Origin: Karalla daura
Lineage: Eukaryota > Chordata > Actinopteri > Chaetodontiformes > Leiognathidae
Length of the DNA: 64,000 nt
Reading direction: 5' to 3'
NCBI GenBank assembly: GCA_029224185.1
Contig: CM055193.1
Span: 14,730,669-14,794,668 of the forward strand
Shown here: piece after piece, positions 1-14,199 of the stretch
How positions within the stretch are numbered: position 1 is the stretch's first letter
How the letters are laid out: each line of letters starts with the position of its first letter
Position numbers and translations under genes: made by a program
The notes under the pieces: model-generated
Databases searched by the model: none
Told to the model about the DNA's origin: nothing
What the model saw: only the letters and a program-made list of their open reading frames with translations

Positions 1-3000
1 TTAACTCATTCAGCAGCTTCTATTGATTGGAGTCTCAACCTGAATTTCAACTCCAAAGTGTCCTGTTTTTGTGATACTGCTGTACTTTTTTCTTATTGAC
101 TGTAGCCTATATATTTTAGTTTGTCTGGCTCAAAAATTTCAAACAGTCAGAAACAGTCAGAAACTAAACACTGCAAAAAAAATCCACCACATTGGCCCTA
201 TCAATATTACAGTACTTTTATATTGTTTTTTTTGCCTTGGAGTCAAACACAATTTCTTCGAGTGTTTCTGTTTTCAAGAAATTGCGCCCCTTCTCTGAAT
301 CATATTTCATTGCCCAATATTTTGGTGTGAGGTCATCCTGTCATGTTCTGCTGCAACCTGTCATTTTATTAGTAGTGGTATTATTCACCTGCCTTGAATG
401 CTGTGAATGTTGATCATGAGCCCACCGCAAAGATGTGCTGCCCTGGGCTACTTATTTATAGTTTGGTAGGTGTGAGGGTAATTTTACATATTTATAGCCT
501 CATGCTGAGCAGGTGCAGAAACTCAGAGGCCGGAGATGACAGTAAATGAGCTTGTTTTCATTCCACAGGAGGAAAATGTGATCCAGTCACCACGGCAACT
601 AAACCCATAGATCTGTGCAGCCTCAAGAATTCGGCATAATGGGGGTTTTACTTGAGCAAAAAAGGGGAAAAAGAACAATGGTGTATCACTAATGGTTTGA
701 AAACATGAAATGGGTCACATTTTTCAGCCACAACAAAATTCATTGTTTTCATTATCATAATGTCATAAGTTTCTCCTGCTAAACATAGGATTCATCCAAC
801 CACAATTCCCAATATTCAAGAGAACAAAAAAGCTCCTGCATCCATTTAACACCTGCTTAAGTGCTATAAGAACAGTCCTGCAGTCCACTAGGCAATAAAA
901 GTAAAATATACCTGTTCTAAATGTGGCAAGAGCAAATCAGTTTGTCCGCAGTTAGACTGGAGCTCTCACCTTCCCTTCCTACCTGATCTATTCTGCCTAA
1001 ACTCAGCTTCCCCGAGCATGAAATCATCAGGGCAGAATGATGGGATGTTTGGCTATGGAGGAGAAGCGTGAGATTTGTTTCTGTGCTGATAAACACAGCC
1101 ATGATTGTTGTCTCAGCAATCGAGAACGCTTTCTATTTCAATTCCAAAGTGTACAAGGCAGAAAATAATCACACCACGAGCAAATGCGCTCAGCAACTTG
1201 CCCAGCTTGCTTTGGATATCTCAGTTGTCAGTGGTAAAGATTTAAAAAGTTATTTTTGTTCTTGTTTGGCTTTGTTTTGATACTGCTCTCCACTCATAAA
1301 TACTAGAACTAATGTGTTTCAACAAAAATCACAGGCAAGAAGGATGCACTCTCTCTTATACACTAACATGCAAAACAATCATCAGTTTTATGTCAATTTT
1401 TCTCTGTTTCTAGATCTTAACATGAACAACATTTGCAGGCTACAGTTTCAGAAGTTTCTCTTTCTCGCAAAAAATGGGAAATTTGCATTATTTACATTTT
1501 TTGACGCGAAGTACAAGCTAGAAACTGTGGAGCATGAATTTTTGGTTCAGCTTCAGCTATTAAGAACCGACACATCATATAGGTATTATTTTGGAAGATG
1601 AAATAATTTATAAATGTCTCTTTTCCAAATGTTAATCCAACTCTGAGTCAGAGGACTGTTGAGTATATTTTATTTTTACTTGTATTATTTTACCTGCTTC
1701 ATACCCAACAGTGTCACAATGGTGTGCAGCACAAATTGGGCAAACACAAGGAATACATCCTCGACATGGATTTGTTGGACCCCCAGTCAGTATTTTTTGA
1801 ATAAAAAGGAATAAAAAGACTTCTTTGTTTTGCCCTAAAAATAAAATAATCAAATGGCACCAGGATCAATAGTTAGTGATTAAGTGGCCATGAGATACTG
1901 TTTAATGATGGTCAGAGTGATAGTTTATGAGAGGTTTCTGAAGAGTGGAGGATTTTTTAGTTCAAGCAGCAGTCCAGTAGACCAGCATCGCATGCAGTGC
2001 TCGTTTCCCCTAATAATCAGTTGAGGTCTTCTTCTGCCCACCACCTCTCAGTAATCTCCATCCATAATAACACAGCTGCCTCTGAGATGTGGCAGGAGGC
2101 AGGAGCCCCCAAATGTAAGCGCCTTTCGGTGAGAAGGAGGAAAATCTGCTCTTCGAAGACAGACTGCAAGCAACATACGGCTCTGCGGCAGCCCTCCCAG
2201 GGTTTAATGCCTTATTATTTTCCGCACACAGTACCGAAATGAACAGTTTTGTCAGCAGGGACACTTATGCTGGTGTCACTTCCTCCATAAAACAAGCACA
2301 CGAGGCAGCAGACTGAGAAATGAGGAAAACCGGAGGAATCAAACCTTTCGTCATTCACCATTCATTTACTTTGCATCTTTATGCCTGCGGATTATCTGGG
2401 AGGGAGCTGCTGCAGCCTTGTATTTGGGATTAAATGATGTAGGATTACAAAATCTGTTAAAACACTTTAAAAAATTCTGTTTAGCACACTGCTGATCTTA
2501 AGGAGTTTGTTCATTTTAACTCAATTAATCCTGTAGAGCAGATTAACAGCTACTAATGAGTCCTGAATAAGTGGCTGGGATGAACAATTAATTTCCCGTT
2601 TCTCATTAGAGAGCTTCTTTTTAATTTTTTGGTCCCACTGAAAAAGCGTAACAGCTTTGAGGACTAAAGTGGACACTGAGTGTGCAAAATAATTATGGAG
2701 GAAAAAGATGAATAATGCGCACTCAAACTCTCTCGTATTTAGAAGTCCAGCCTCGTCGAAGTGATAATGAAAGCTAGTTTTTGCACATAGGAGGGTGGTG
2801 AACATCCTCTGCTGTTTTGTTTGACTGTGTGACTCGGTGCCCTGCAGCTCGAGGCCAACTAGCACTCATGCATAGATTGTGTGACGGCATGATTAAATGT
2901 GTCGTGTTCAGTAGTGTGTGTGTGGTGGAACTTAACTGGCAAATAGATGCTGAGGGTTCCTCTGCATTAAGGGGGAGAAGTAACTGTTTATTCTTGGTGC

Positions 3001-5554
3001 GAAAGAGACGGCTGGTATAATGGCGAATGAAACCACGGAAACATTTTGCTGATGTCTGTAGAAAAGTGCTGTCTAGGAATCTGGTAAAAGCAATATATTT
3101 TTCAGAGGGATAAATGACATCCACTCTTCCCTTTTGATGGCCCCCGTAATGGCAGCATAAGCTCTCACAGTGCTGTTCGGTTTGAAAGACTGAGATGAGG
3201 GCCAGACAGCTTTACTGCAAATGCAGAGAGAGCGGTGAAGATTTTTCAAGTTCCAACTATATTTCTCAAAGTGTGCGCTCAGCAAACACAGATGCGCCAG
3301 GAGAGGTAATATTCACCAGTTGTGTCATCAGTAACATATGATTGAATTAGACCGCAGATTATGATGTAGGCTTTGAGCATCAGGCAAGCATAAACCCATG
3401 CCTTCAAAAATTATTAATCAAAATAAACCAATTTCAACGTGTTTCTCCTCCTGAGAATGCATCAGCAACACTGGGCTTGGGGTTGGAGGGGTGAACGGAG
3501 GGTACCTTACATATAAGATACACCATAATGTGCAACTGCAAGCACAGCACAACCAAGGCAGAAGAGTGAGTGAAGAAAATGTGCATGTTTATGACTTCCT
3601 CAGACCCACAGCGCAGTTTATGGTGGCCAGACACAAAAAGAAAGACTGCTCAGACCTGCATTTCAATCCAATGTCTGAGGGCTGACAAGTTAAATGCTTA
3701 TGCTGTGCAATTTTGTTTTCTTCCGAAATTCACTTGGCAGAATTGCTCAGCAATGGGGAAAATGACATCCAATAATGATCAAAGCTCACAGAAGACTGAA
3801 CATGAATGAAGATGTACTTCTCCAATTCTTTTCTAATCTTACCAGGGCAGGAAAAAAAAAACATATCCTGGATGAAAGGGCTTTAAGAACATGGCCGTGG
3901 CCTCAATGTGTAATTTGGCATTAACCACGTATTACATGTGACTCATGGAAATAATAGTGACAAGCAAATGTTTAACAAGGGATTTACAGTCTGTGCTGCA
4001 TGGGATTGTTATGCAGGCACACAAAGACATACACTTGGACACACATACAAAGTGAAGCCTGATTGAAAGATGCTCTTTGTGAGATGGTTGACAGCACATG
4101 AACCATGTCTCTGGGCTCTTTGCAACATGGAACAACAAATACAAACTGGCTCATGTGGATCACCTCAGAGCACAGAGGGAGGCCATTACACTGCTCTGCC
4201 CCACCTCCATCACTACATGAGAAACATCACGGCAGCTGCCGGACATTAAATCGTCAACACAAACGCTGAGGTGTTGGAGAAATGCATAAAATACATCCTT
4301 GTAGGAGTTATGTCAGTATTTGCAATGTGGAGTGATGGAGCAAGATTTAAACAAAGAATTGAATTGTTTTGAGAATGACCAAGGACAGCCATTTAGTTAA
4401 TGTGTTTAGATGCGCTTCCTATTGCATCTCACCCTAATTATTGTAGCGAAATAAGCAAGTGCCTGGGTCCTGATATAACAACATTCTATAGCGCCAGCTG
4501 AATACAAATGCTCTGAATCTCCGCTGAAATAAATGTATCCTCAGGTGAATTCTGCAAGCGCTGGTTACAATTATAAATAACCCTGCTTGTAAAGATAATA
4601 AATAACGAGACAAATTTGAATGCACGAATAGCAATGACATTGAAAAGAATTCATACAAACCAGTAATTTATCTTTGCTGACCAGGCCTGCCTCCCACTGT
4701 CACACATGTAAGCACAATAAAGATGAGCTTTATCAATATTTTATATTTTATGCCGCCGCTGAGTGTTTTGCTTTTCCTCCCAACATCCAGATCCACAAAT
4801 AATACACCTACTTATTCAACAAGCCTGGGGTGCCTTATTATGGAGCCCTTCAAAGCTGTCACCCCATGAAGAGGTACCACTGTGCAACAATAAATTTGGA
4901 ATTCAATTAACCAAAGCACAACTTGACCTTTGTTGTAGCAGCACATGAGAAGGGATATATTAACATGCATTGTGTTACCTCGTACACATGCGGGTTTGCA
5001 ACTTTGTTCGCAGACAGATTCAAACTTGTGCAGCTGAGCAGTTTTCTCCCTTGATCAGCAGCTCGCCGTGTTTATCTTTTGTCCGCCTCCTCCTGCTTTG
5101 TCTGCGTTATTTCAGTTCGCTCCTCTACTAAGCCACCCCTCCGTCTCACTATTGATCAAATGTCTTTATCGGGGTTTCTTTCTCTCCGTCTCCAGAGAGA
5201 TGTATTGACATTCAAAGCTGCAGTCTGTCATATCAATAATTTACACGTTGACTGCCCTTAAATATACTAGAGGATCCAAGAACAGAGTTTTTAATGTAAG
5301 TGCTCTCCAGTCGATTCTCTGCATTGCTTGAGAGGGTTTTGTATAAACTCCGCTTTTGTACCTGTGGCATGAGAGACACTATGGAAATGAATTGATTGTT
5401 TCATGGATTCTGCTCTTTCATCTCAAACAGAGTTCATGGAGGTGACTGCTGTTAGTGTGACATTTGAATTGATCATATCCTACTCATTTCTAATGGGTCA
5501 TAAATGTTATTCATTTCATTTTTGCTGCATCAAAATAAAGACATGACATTCCAG
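1..5554. other. AT-rich intergenic DNA, no gene recognised
   Basis: Short open frames of 60-130 codons occur on both strands, but none resembles a protein family I know. They lack consistent splice signals or a coding-like base composition. I see no RNA gene or intact mobile element here. Confidence 0.6.
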
Positions 5555-5758
5555 GGCAGCGCCATGGTTGAGTGGATAGTGCTGTTAACTCAAAGCAGGA
5601 CAGACGACCTTTCTGTCTGGAATAACTTATCTTCTTTCCATGTCACTGTAGGGTTTTGTCCAGGTACTGCAGTTTCCTTCCACAGTCACACAGAGTGCGT
5701 GTGTGAATGTGTGTGTGTACTCTCTGATGGACTTGGGACCTGTCCAGGGTGTATTCCT
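5555..5758 (+). mobile_element. Degenerate tRNA-headed teleost SINE-like element
   Basis: The stretch follows the order of a very common fish interspersed repeat. It has a tRNA-like head (GGCAGC..ATGGTTGAGTGGATAG), then TTTCTGTCTGGA, a TTCCTTCCACAGTC segment, a GTGTGTGAATGTG run, and the block GGACCTGTCCAGGGTGTAT. The match is by memory of the consensus. The copy is well diverged and cannot be active. An open frame across it is an accident of the repeat. Confidence 0.55.
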
Positions 5759-5956
5759 TGAGATTCCAGAGGTCTTTCCTTCCTGCTGCTGTCAAGACTC
5801 TACAATCAACACTGTTAGCTCTGTTTCAAGTTTATTCATTTGTCTTTTATTATATTATACTTTCAATCATTATCAATCAATATGCTATTGTAACAATGAC
5901 ATTTCCCACATTGAGGGTCTTATTCTATTCTTTTCTGTTCTATTCTATTCTATTTT
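5759..5956 (+). mobile_element. Possible LINE 3' tail with TTCTA microsatellite
   Basis: Directly after the SINE-like body comes a frame reading SFLPAAVKTLQSTL, which resembles the end of reverse-transcriptase ORFs in fish LINEs. The segment ends in an imperfect TTCTA/TTCTG pentanucleotide run at about 5,921-5,955, a usual terminal repeat for such elements. It may be the LINE-derived tail of the preceding SINE or a separate fragment. The assignment is weak. Confidence 0.3.
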
Positions 5957-8900
5957 CGTAGCTGGAAACAGCCCCCATAGCAAAGCCAATACGAGAATAT
6001 GGATGTTAAATTCCAGTCATTTTAATGAGAAGACAGAATATTTAGCAAATATTCATCTGTGCTGTCAGCCTAGTTATGACTCAAGTGTTTGCTGAGTGGC
6101 CAAATTATACATCACAGATCAAACTGCAAATTAGACAATCATGAACTCTCTTGGATATTTGTTCCTAAGTACAAACATAATGTGAATGTCATCACAGCTG
6201 GCAAAACAGTGAAAGAACTACTATGAGGTTGATATGAGTTGATTCATCTGATTTATGTCAGAATATGCAGACATATACACATGGTACTATACGTACACTC
6301 AGAAATAACACAATGTTCCACAAATCACAAAAGATTATGTTTGCATTGTTGGACTGTATAACCCAGTTAAAGAAGCCTGCATATGCAAGATTTCTGTTGA
6401 GCAAGTAAAGTGTATGAACCACAGGCTCCAAAGCATATGACATAGCACTTACATTTGAATATCAACTAATCTGTTCAACATGATTATTATTCAAATCATT
6501 ATGATACAATATCTAATACATTAAAATGACAATTATAAACATCTACATTTAAGTATCAAAATATATGTACATTTAATATGAAGTTTGATGTTATGTCTCA
6601 TTCACTCTGCACTAATGACACTGTTTCTTACAAGTGTTAGCTTAGAAAAACTTGTAAGTAGTTACCAAGAACTTAAGGAGAACTTTACACAAGCCAACAT
6701 AAATAAATAGTAGATCATTATAAGGTGGTGAAACCTTAAATCACAAGCTCTCACATGGAGCAGAATCTGCCATCATAGCTGCCCTGATGTATGCAGGCAG
6801 TGTCCCAGCCCTTGCAGCTGAAAAATAAAAGCCTTCTATATTTAACATTTTATTGAGGTATGGTTTTGTTTACAGGCAGCACACTTACTGTAAGTCAGGG
6901 ATGCCCAGAGCACTATACTGCCGAGATGCTTTCTCTTGTATAAATTAATGAGGGAGATACTATTTTTATTTTGGGAGCTACAGGTTGACAGATCTAAGTG
7001 TGGCTGTAACACAAAAACTATATAATGTCTCCATCCAGTGGTAGAACTGGTGTAAAAGTTTTTTTTTCCTTCCTGCACCACTTGTGTTTGTTCTTGTGGC
7101 AACAAAGATCTCTTAACTGACTGGCAAAATCCTCATTGGACGCTTTATATAGCTTTATATAGGATATATATTGTCATTTAGAAGATTTTGAATAATTAGC
7201 GGCAAACAAGACTGCAGGATCAGAGATGGATATGTATATTCTAGTTATAAGACAGTAACACAGATCCTGAAGGATAGTTTGTATTTGACTTGCAGTCATT
7301 GGCTGAACAAGCACTTCACTAGAAAACAATGGCCTCTTGTGGACGTTTTTCTGACAGAGTTGACAATAATGTCTTGCTCCCATTTGTCCAAATTAGCCCA
7401 AATTTGAAAACAGGTTACATCGAACCAGTTGCCTTATCATGCAGAAGTGTTGCATATATTTTTCCCAACCATGAGAAGCTCATACGACTAAGTATAACCA
7501 AATTGCATTTGCAAAGATGTCAGACTGTTTCTTAAAAAACATATTTTCCAAGTTTGTGTTTTGTCTAAAGTCTCAAAAGTTATCTTGTTCCCTATGAGGA
7601 AAATGTAATTACTAGTTCTCTGTAAAATGGTGTAAAATGTCAGTATCAGTTGTTCAAACACCCTCTGGGCACCTAATTTGGTAACATTTGCACAATGTCA
7701 CTGTGACCCCTGTGGAAGAAGTCCTTCAGCAGCTCCCACATCTCCACCGCCTGGGGGACACTGTGAGGCCAAAGTGGGTTCACCAGCAGGTCATTCTTAA
7801 TTGTGCTGCAAAGGGTATTTCACTCTTTATTTTACATTCCAGGCCCACATCTCTTTCAAGCCTGCTCATTACCCCCCTCTGAGGGATGAGCAGCAAATGC
7901 AGATTGATGTACACGTGTCCTGCCTGGAATGAATTTTAAGCAGTTTATTGAATTAAACATTGTGATAGCCTTGCAGGATATCTCCTGTCAATGTGCCGCT
8001 GGTTAGAATTGATGACTGTGTTACTTTGTGTGAGATTCTGAATATAAAGGCCAAATGTTGTGGTTGTGTTTTGTTTTTAAGCCTGAGAAAATACTTCTTC
8101 ATTTTATATAATGTGAGTATTTCAATGCTTTATACAGCTCTTCCTTTCAGTTGCACAAAGACAAAGTTGTGAATACTTCCTCAAGCTAATCTTTATGCTC
8201 TGAATGTGAGCAGTGGGAAAAGGGAAATGATAATGATGCCTGGTTTTAGCTTTAATTAAAAAATGAGACAATGGCCAGTACTGCAAGGCATATAGGGGGA
8301 GTGATGGGACTTCAAAATTTCAAGCTCAGGGTTTTGAAACTTATTTCATAGCATAGTATGCAAACACTGCTTTACCCAAAAGATTCACTGACCTAACTTT
8401 TAAAGATGAAATTGTATGTAATAATTATCTTGCTGTTATGCCAACCACGGAGATTTAGCAGAGCAGGAGTGGGTGTGAACAGAATTCTCATCAAATTGCA
8501 ACACCTTTATAGGTGTGTAAATTCCTGATCTAATATCATCTGACAGGAAGGAATACAACTACTTTTAACTTAAAAGTCTTTTCTTTCAGGTTTTGACCCT
8601 TTTATCCAACACCACCACCAGAGGTCTCCACATAAGAAGTGCAGATTTTTTTAAACAGTATGCCCCAGTAGTTCTCTATTATTAATGTATTACTGTGACC
8701 AGTTTGGAGTAGAAGGTGCATTAATGGAGAGCTGAAACCATTATATTAAAAGCCACATAGAAACATGGAAAAATATCGGTATACCTCAGAGATACTAAGA
8801 GTTACAGATCGAATGTGACCAACATCAGCAAAGTTATTGTCTTAGAAAATTATGGTTTTTCTAAATTGTAACTGTGACTGTAACTGTAACTGTGCTTCTG

Positions 8901-9229
8901 GTCCGCACAGGAGTTGCTAATGAGTCTGCTCTCTATGTAGTCCAGTAACTGCATAATTGCGGTCACACTCCCATAGAGAATGCATCATTTGTATATATAT
9001 TTTTTTTGGTCGATAATCAGTTGATTCATTAATTAGTTGTTGCAACTGTCAAAATATTACTGCTGCTAATAAACATATAATTTTCCCCTGGTGGCCACAA
9101 CAATTGATGTTGATTTGATTGATTGGCCTTTAATTTAGATTGAGATGATCTGTGCAAAATTAGCTTATTTTATTTAATATTTGGAGTTTTTTTGTTTTAT
9201 GTCCTTTTATTAATGTTTTCTTTTTAACG
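5957..9229. other. AT-rich intergenic DNA, nothing recognised
   Basis: No gene, RNA gene or recognisable repeat was found. Small open frames have no family resemblance and no supporting splice sites. Confidence 0.55.
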
Positions 9230-9620
9230 GTGCGTTGTTTTATTGAGGCGTACTCGTGCAGCGCTTTGTTCAACTTCTAAATGTGGTCTATAAATAGACG
9301 TGGAGCTGAGCTGAGTTGACGGTACTTCCAGAAGCTTTCGAAGCTGCGTTTTACGACAGCACTTGAAGGCACCGTCACCGACAGCAGCGCAGTGTATCAT
9401 GGCGCAGAGGAGGCCGGAGAGATCAGCGGCATCAAACTTTAATTGCAGCTCTATGTCCAGGGTCTTAGCCAACTGTCTTCTATAAAATAGTCGATATCTT
9501 CTGAGGACAAACACGGGTAAGTTGACTTAAGACTGAGCCGACCTGTTTTCAATAAAGCCCGTTTTTCGAGAGGAGCGGAGGACTGTTTGTCAGTAGCAGC
9601 GACGATCGTGCAGGAAAACA
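9230..9620 (+). promoter_or_regulatory. CpG-richer TATA-containing segment, candidate distal promoter and first exon
   Basis: This is the most CpG-dense piece of the left flank, visibly richer in CG than the AT-rich DNA around it. TATAAATAG lies at 9,289-9,297. About 220 nt downstream is a strong donor, GG|GTAAGT, with GT at 9,517-9,518. An ATG in fair context (ATCATGG, near 9,398) opens a frame of only about 28 codons, so the exon would be non-coding apart from that upstream ORF. By position it could be a 5' untranslated exon of klhl21, whose coding exon is preceded by an acceptor. It could equally be the promoter of an unannotated RNA. Confidence 0.35.
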
Positions 9621-10339
9621 ACGTTACGTGCTTCATGAATGCATGGAATTACATTAAGTGGTGCTTTGAGCTATGAAATCGTGTGTGGCCAGAAGTACTT
9701 ACGATATAACACTAAAATGGACGTTTTAAAAGTGGTGACACGATGTTGAAACTTGAAGCTAGCTACACAGAAGTTGCTATAGATTTCCCCATCGTGCTGT
9801 GTCGTTGTCACTTTGAAGAAGCTTTATCTTTGTTCATAGTGACATTTATCACTGTGTCAGGCTTTGTATTTGAGCCATGAATTGCCTTTGGCTATTATAT
9901 TTGAGTTTTGTGTCTATGGAAATGATCGTTTTTCTCTGCTGAGTGTAGTTTTGCACTGAGGCCTCACTGTGCTCTGCGTGGCCTCAATGGTGCAAATGTT
10001 TATTATAACTTCTTGTTTCAGGAGCTGAGGAATTGGAGGAATGCATTGGGATAAACGAGCACTATACATTGCTGTCAAAGCCTGACATTGGCCATGAAAT
10101 ACCGACACTGGATAGCTTTAAAACGCATTTTACTCTGCATGTCTAACCGCTCACTATGTCATGACATCTCTGTGGAGATGCCCAAAACTATGTGAAAGTT
10201 TTAGTTCATCAAAGGACATATCACACAACAGCAAAACTCTTACTTTTCTGAATGCAAAACTAATAGATAGATAATAGATTCGTATGTATGTGGTGCTTCT
10301 CTAGCTCAAAGGACAGTCATGGCACTTCGAGTAAAAGAC

Positions 10340-10545
10340 ACATCTGGTGGCAGAGGCTGGTCTGTTTGCTCAGCCACTAGCTTTAACTACTCACACATAT
10401 TCACACTGATCACAGCATCAGGAGAGCAGTTTCTAGGATACTGAATCCTAAATTGTGTCAGTATCTAGGATACACTGACACGAAGGCCGCAGCAGGCTGG
10501 GCTCAAACCACAGACCGTCAAAACTGTGGATGATCATGCTGCCAC
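10340..10545. mobile_element. Degenerate interspersed repeat of a common fish type
   Basis: The order of segments (TTCACACTGAT, CAGCATCAGGAG, CAGTATCTAGGATACACTGACACG, GCCGCAGCAGGCTGGG, CTCAAACCACAGACC, ATGCTGCCAC) resembles the tRNA-related repeat often found in teleost introns, read against its promoter. Divergence is high, so the family and exact ends are uncertain. Confidence 0.4.
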
Positions 10546-11263
10546 AAACTAGACTAAACATACAAAGTTATGACTGTATGACTAGTTATGACTACAGCTA
10601 AATGCATTCAACCAGGGTGCACATGTACCCTTAAAGATGTGGAACAGAAGTGACCAATTTTCCAGTCATGCATAACGCATGGAAAATGAGAGACAAAGTA
10701 AAATTCCTTGGGAACAACGTGAGTTGTTCCAGAAAATGATTTCTGCTTCTTTCCGCCCTGTGAGTAAACACATATAAATTAAAAGATCTGTCATCGAATG
10801 TCATCGATAAGTTGACACATTGACTTTTGTGGACAGCAAAAAACATGAAAGCAATCAGGGCTAACTGTTTGTAAAAGAAAAAGCAAGGTACAACTGTAAT
10901 CTTCTGTGCTGTATAATGTTCCCAGTGAGTTATCATTATAAGCTAAGTTCAGAGCTTTATGGATGTGTCGAGCTGTGTAATCTAAAATCATACCAGAATG
11001 TTCCCTCAGCATTTGGAGTAACTATTTGTTGCTTGCTGTGCAATTAAAGGCCGTGTCGCACAAAAGTAGAATAAAGCTTAGCTGTGTGAACAGAACAAGC
11101 TATGAATTGTACTGAATAGTGAATATGTATGAAGTTACATAGCTGGGACCTTGAATAAACGGGGGTTGAGGAATCAGATTGAGGGGCAACAGCAGACAGA
11201 GGATATATCACTCTCACTCTGTCTCTTTATCTGCGTGTTGTTGCTGCCTGTAGCCTCGTGCTG

Positions 11264-11292
11264 CCCCCCCCCCCCCCCCCCCCTCCCCCCCT
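11264..11292. repeat. Poly-C tract
   Basis: A run of about 20 C, one T, six more C and a further TCC. The G-rich complement could form a quadruplex. Proline-rich open frames across it come from the tract itself. Confidence 0.85.
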
Positions 11293-12755
11293 CCATGGGG
11301 AAGGAGGTGAGCATAGCGTGGTTGCCTTTTTATGGCCAGGCCAGGCTCAGCTGTGGTGGACCCGGAGGTTTATATCACTCTGCACTGATAGTTACCTCGT
11401 CCCCGGGAGCCTGGAGCAACAACACGGAGAGCAGCTGTCTTCATGTGGCTCACTAGGTCCAGACCTCCCATATTTCATAGCGTTGCATAAGGAGTCCTTG
11501 TATTGATGATTTGATGCATGCATAGTGGCAGCTCTCAGGCTATGTGCCGCTTCTCACATTCCCCATCATATATTCATTACTTTGATATTCAAAGTCGTCA
11601 GACATTTGCAAATTGAAACACTAAATTCAAATAGCCATGGTAATTCTGCACACAGTGGAGCTATTCTGCTGTTATGATGACTGATAGTGACCTGACAAAA
11701 ATGCAAAACAGTCGAAACCTGGATGTTAAAATGTCTCTGGTAGTAATAACAAGATCGGGCCAGCAAGGGGCAACACTGGCGTTGAAAGCCTGATGCAGGG
11801 AGTTGACATACACAGTCATACTGGAAGCACCTACATGTAAACTGAGCCTGTTTTTGATTTATCTTGTTTACATGCACAGAAGTCTACTTGGAGGAGTCAA
11901 CATAGTTTGATGATGGTGTGGCACAGACTCATGCTTGGCAATAAATAAATAAAACTTTTTTTAACCCCATTGGATTTAAATATTGCGAGATGGTTCGTAC
12001 ATGACGATGCTTTGATTTTTGTTGTTGTTGCTTCTTGTTGTTCTCAAATCTTCTGTCTTTTGTTATATTTACCCCGAGGATGTCATTCCCAGTCTGCGGT
12101 GTGCCAGGGTGGTTAGTACACCCCTTTAGTCCAGATTTAAGTGCTACTCAGTGGTTCATTTTTGTACAGACCTTCATCTTTCACAGATGATGTTTCCAAC
12201 TTTAATTGTCCCGACTTTTCCTCAAGAGCCGCACTGAGGTTGAGGTTGACATTTCTCAAGCACCGATCGCAGTATTGACATGAAATTTCATTCATGCATT
12301 TGAGCATTTATTGCCTCTCAAGTTGACAGCTAATGCCATTAACAAAATACAATCTGTCTGTAGCTTTATTTGTAGGAAGGGTCGTAAACAAACTAGCAGA
12401 CTAACAGACTAGCATGTTAGGCTAAGGTGCTAACAGTGGTAAACATTTAACCTCAATTGCTGAAGTTGAGTCTTGATGTGCAGGATTCTTCCCTGCAACA
12501 GAGGCTGGTAGGGGAACTGTAGGAAAAAGTCACTGGGTATGTAAATCCATGCTAATAATGGCAGGGATGGCTAATTTGAGAAAAGCTGACGATGTTTGAC
12601 TATACTTGGTTGTATTTTGGTTTTGTATTTATTTATTTTAACCTTATTTATTCAACTTCGTCAGACACACTGGGAAGTGACAGATATAAAAATCAGCAAA
12701 GACAGTAAATACTCTATAACATCAGCTTTGTCACATCAAGGACCTTTCTTTGAGT

Positions 12756-12817
12756 TTCCATGTTCTACCTGTGTCTGCGTGAGTTCCCTCCCACAGACCA
12801 ACAGTATGCATGTTAAG
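12756..12817 (+). mobile_element. Short SINE fragment
   Basis: The phrase TTCCATGTTCTACCTGTGTC followed by TGCGTGAGTTCC, CTCCCACAGACC and ATGCATGTTAAG matches the middle of the same fish element seen at 5,555. Only this 60-bp piece is recognisable. Confidence 0.4.
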
Positions 12818-14135
12818 GACAACTACAGTTTCTTATGTGGATGGTTTTTACTCTGTTCTTTTTGTCACTACCTCCTACCAGAAAAAGTGAGTTTCTATTT
12901 ACTGTTGCTCTATTCTCTCAGTGCACAGATGCACTCGTACCATGGCTTCCAAATTCAGGAATAGCTTTATCTTAGCAGCTACAGTATCTGAAGTGATACA
13001 ACATTACATACACTATTGAACCTCTGGAGCTTTCGCCAGGAGGTTGCTAAAATCCCCTTGCCAACAGTGTAGCGGTGTTTCCATCCAGAATATTACTGCA
13101 GGTCACGAGTTCAGCTCTGAGGCCAGACAGCCCGGTGTTGTTACGGTACGTGATGAAAGGGGGGCATAGGGTCTCTTTCACCCGTATATCCAGACTGTGT
13201 AGGTCATATTGTGGTTGTTACACTGGTCGCTCTGTACTTTTCGCTCACAGCAGTGAGACTGTTTCCACTCTCTCTGCTGTCTCCCTCTCCCTCTCGCTCT
13301 CTCTCACCTCAACTCCCTCCATTCCTCTCAGAGCACTGACCTCTGTCAGCTGCTCCTGGAGCTGGTTGGTAAACACGCTGATTAAAAGTTGCTCAATACT
13401 CGTCTCTGTGGCAGTATGAAGTGTTGGAATATTTCGAGGTGTTGTCGCCTTGATATTGTAAAAGAACACACAGACTAATTTATATAAAGAGATGCTATTA
13501 CCTCCTACAACATAAGGAGAATTGCCTATACAGACGTCCGAAAGATGTATTCTATTTTTTTTTTTTTGTTCAGTGTAGATCTGGCTTGTGAGCGCCCATC
13601 TGCCCTTCAGCGGAGCTGTGTGATCCCTCACAGAGCTACAGTATGTGCACCGTGGCATTGTTGAACCCTTGTGTGGAATGTGTGCTAAGTCCTTTGGCCA
13701 GAGGACCGGGGGCTTTATTACAACCTTTGCACAAATCTCTGTAAGGAGATATCGGTGTATTTTGAGAAGGAATGATTATCTCCAAATATCAACAAGAGCC
13801 TGAAATAAACCCTCGATGCACCTTAGTGCAACTGGTGGTCTGATTTAATGGAATCGCTGAAATGGCAGCGCCCCCATAAATGTTTGAAATGATCTATGTG
13901 TCTGAATTTGTGTACCATATGTATTTCTTTTGCAGCACTGTGGTACCTAAATAAGCTGACTTTGGAATATTTTGGTCCGTTGCCTGGCTGATGGTGGTGA
14001 ACTGGATGCTTTATCAAAGGCCACTTACTCACACTCACTGACCACTGAGACATACCAGTATGAGGGGGTGGTGGGGGGGTGTTATACTTTCCTCACAGTG
14101 GCCGCGCACAGCATGTTAGGTGTGCTCCTCAAATA

Positions 14136-14172
14136 CCCCCCCCCCCCCCCCCCCTCACACCCCCCACCCCCC
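14136..14172. repeat. C-rich tract upstream of klhl21
   Basis: Nineteen consecutive C are followed by further C-runs broken by TCACA and A. It lies about 30-65 bp upstream of a TATA-like TATTTATAG. Confidence 0.8.
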
Positions 14173-14199
14173 ACACTTCCCTGAAAGTGGACACTGCTG

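Larger units (their letters stand above)
9621..14130. other. Intergenic or 5' intronic DNA with repeat remnants
   Basis: There is no coding gene I can support. Besides the remnants listed separately there is a CT-rich low-complexity run near 13,265-13,325. If the segment at 9.3 kb is a klhl21 first exon, this stretch is its first intron. Confidence 0.5.

Noticed and set aside
2521..3124. Overlapping 114- and 116-codon minus-strand frames
   Set aside because: No family resemblance, AT-rich composition and mutually overlapping. Treated as chance.
9224..9514. 96-codon minus-strand frame over the CpG-richer segment
   Set aside because: No recognisable domain. The plus strand has a TATA box and donor, so a promoter/exon reading fits better.
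13245..13658. 137-codon minus-strand frame
   Set aside because: It includes a CT-rich low-complexity run read as Glu/Arg/Ser. No homology or splice signals were recognised.
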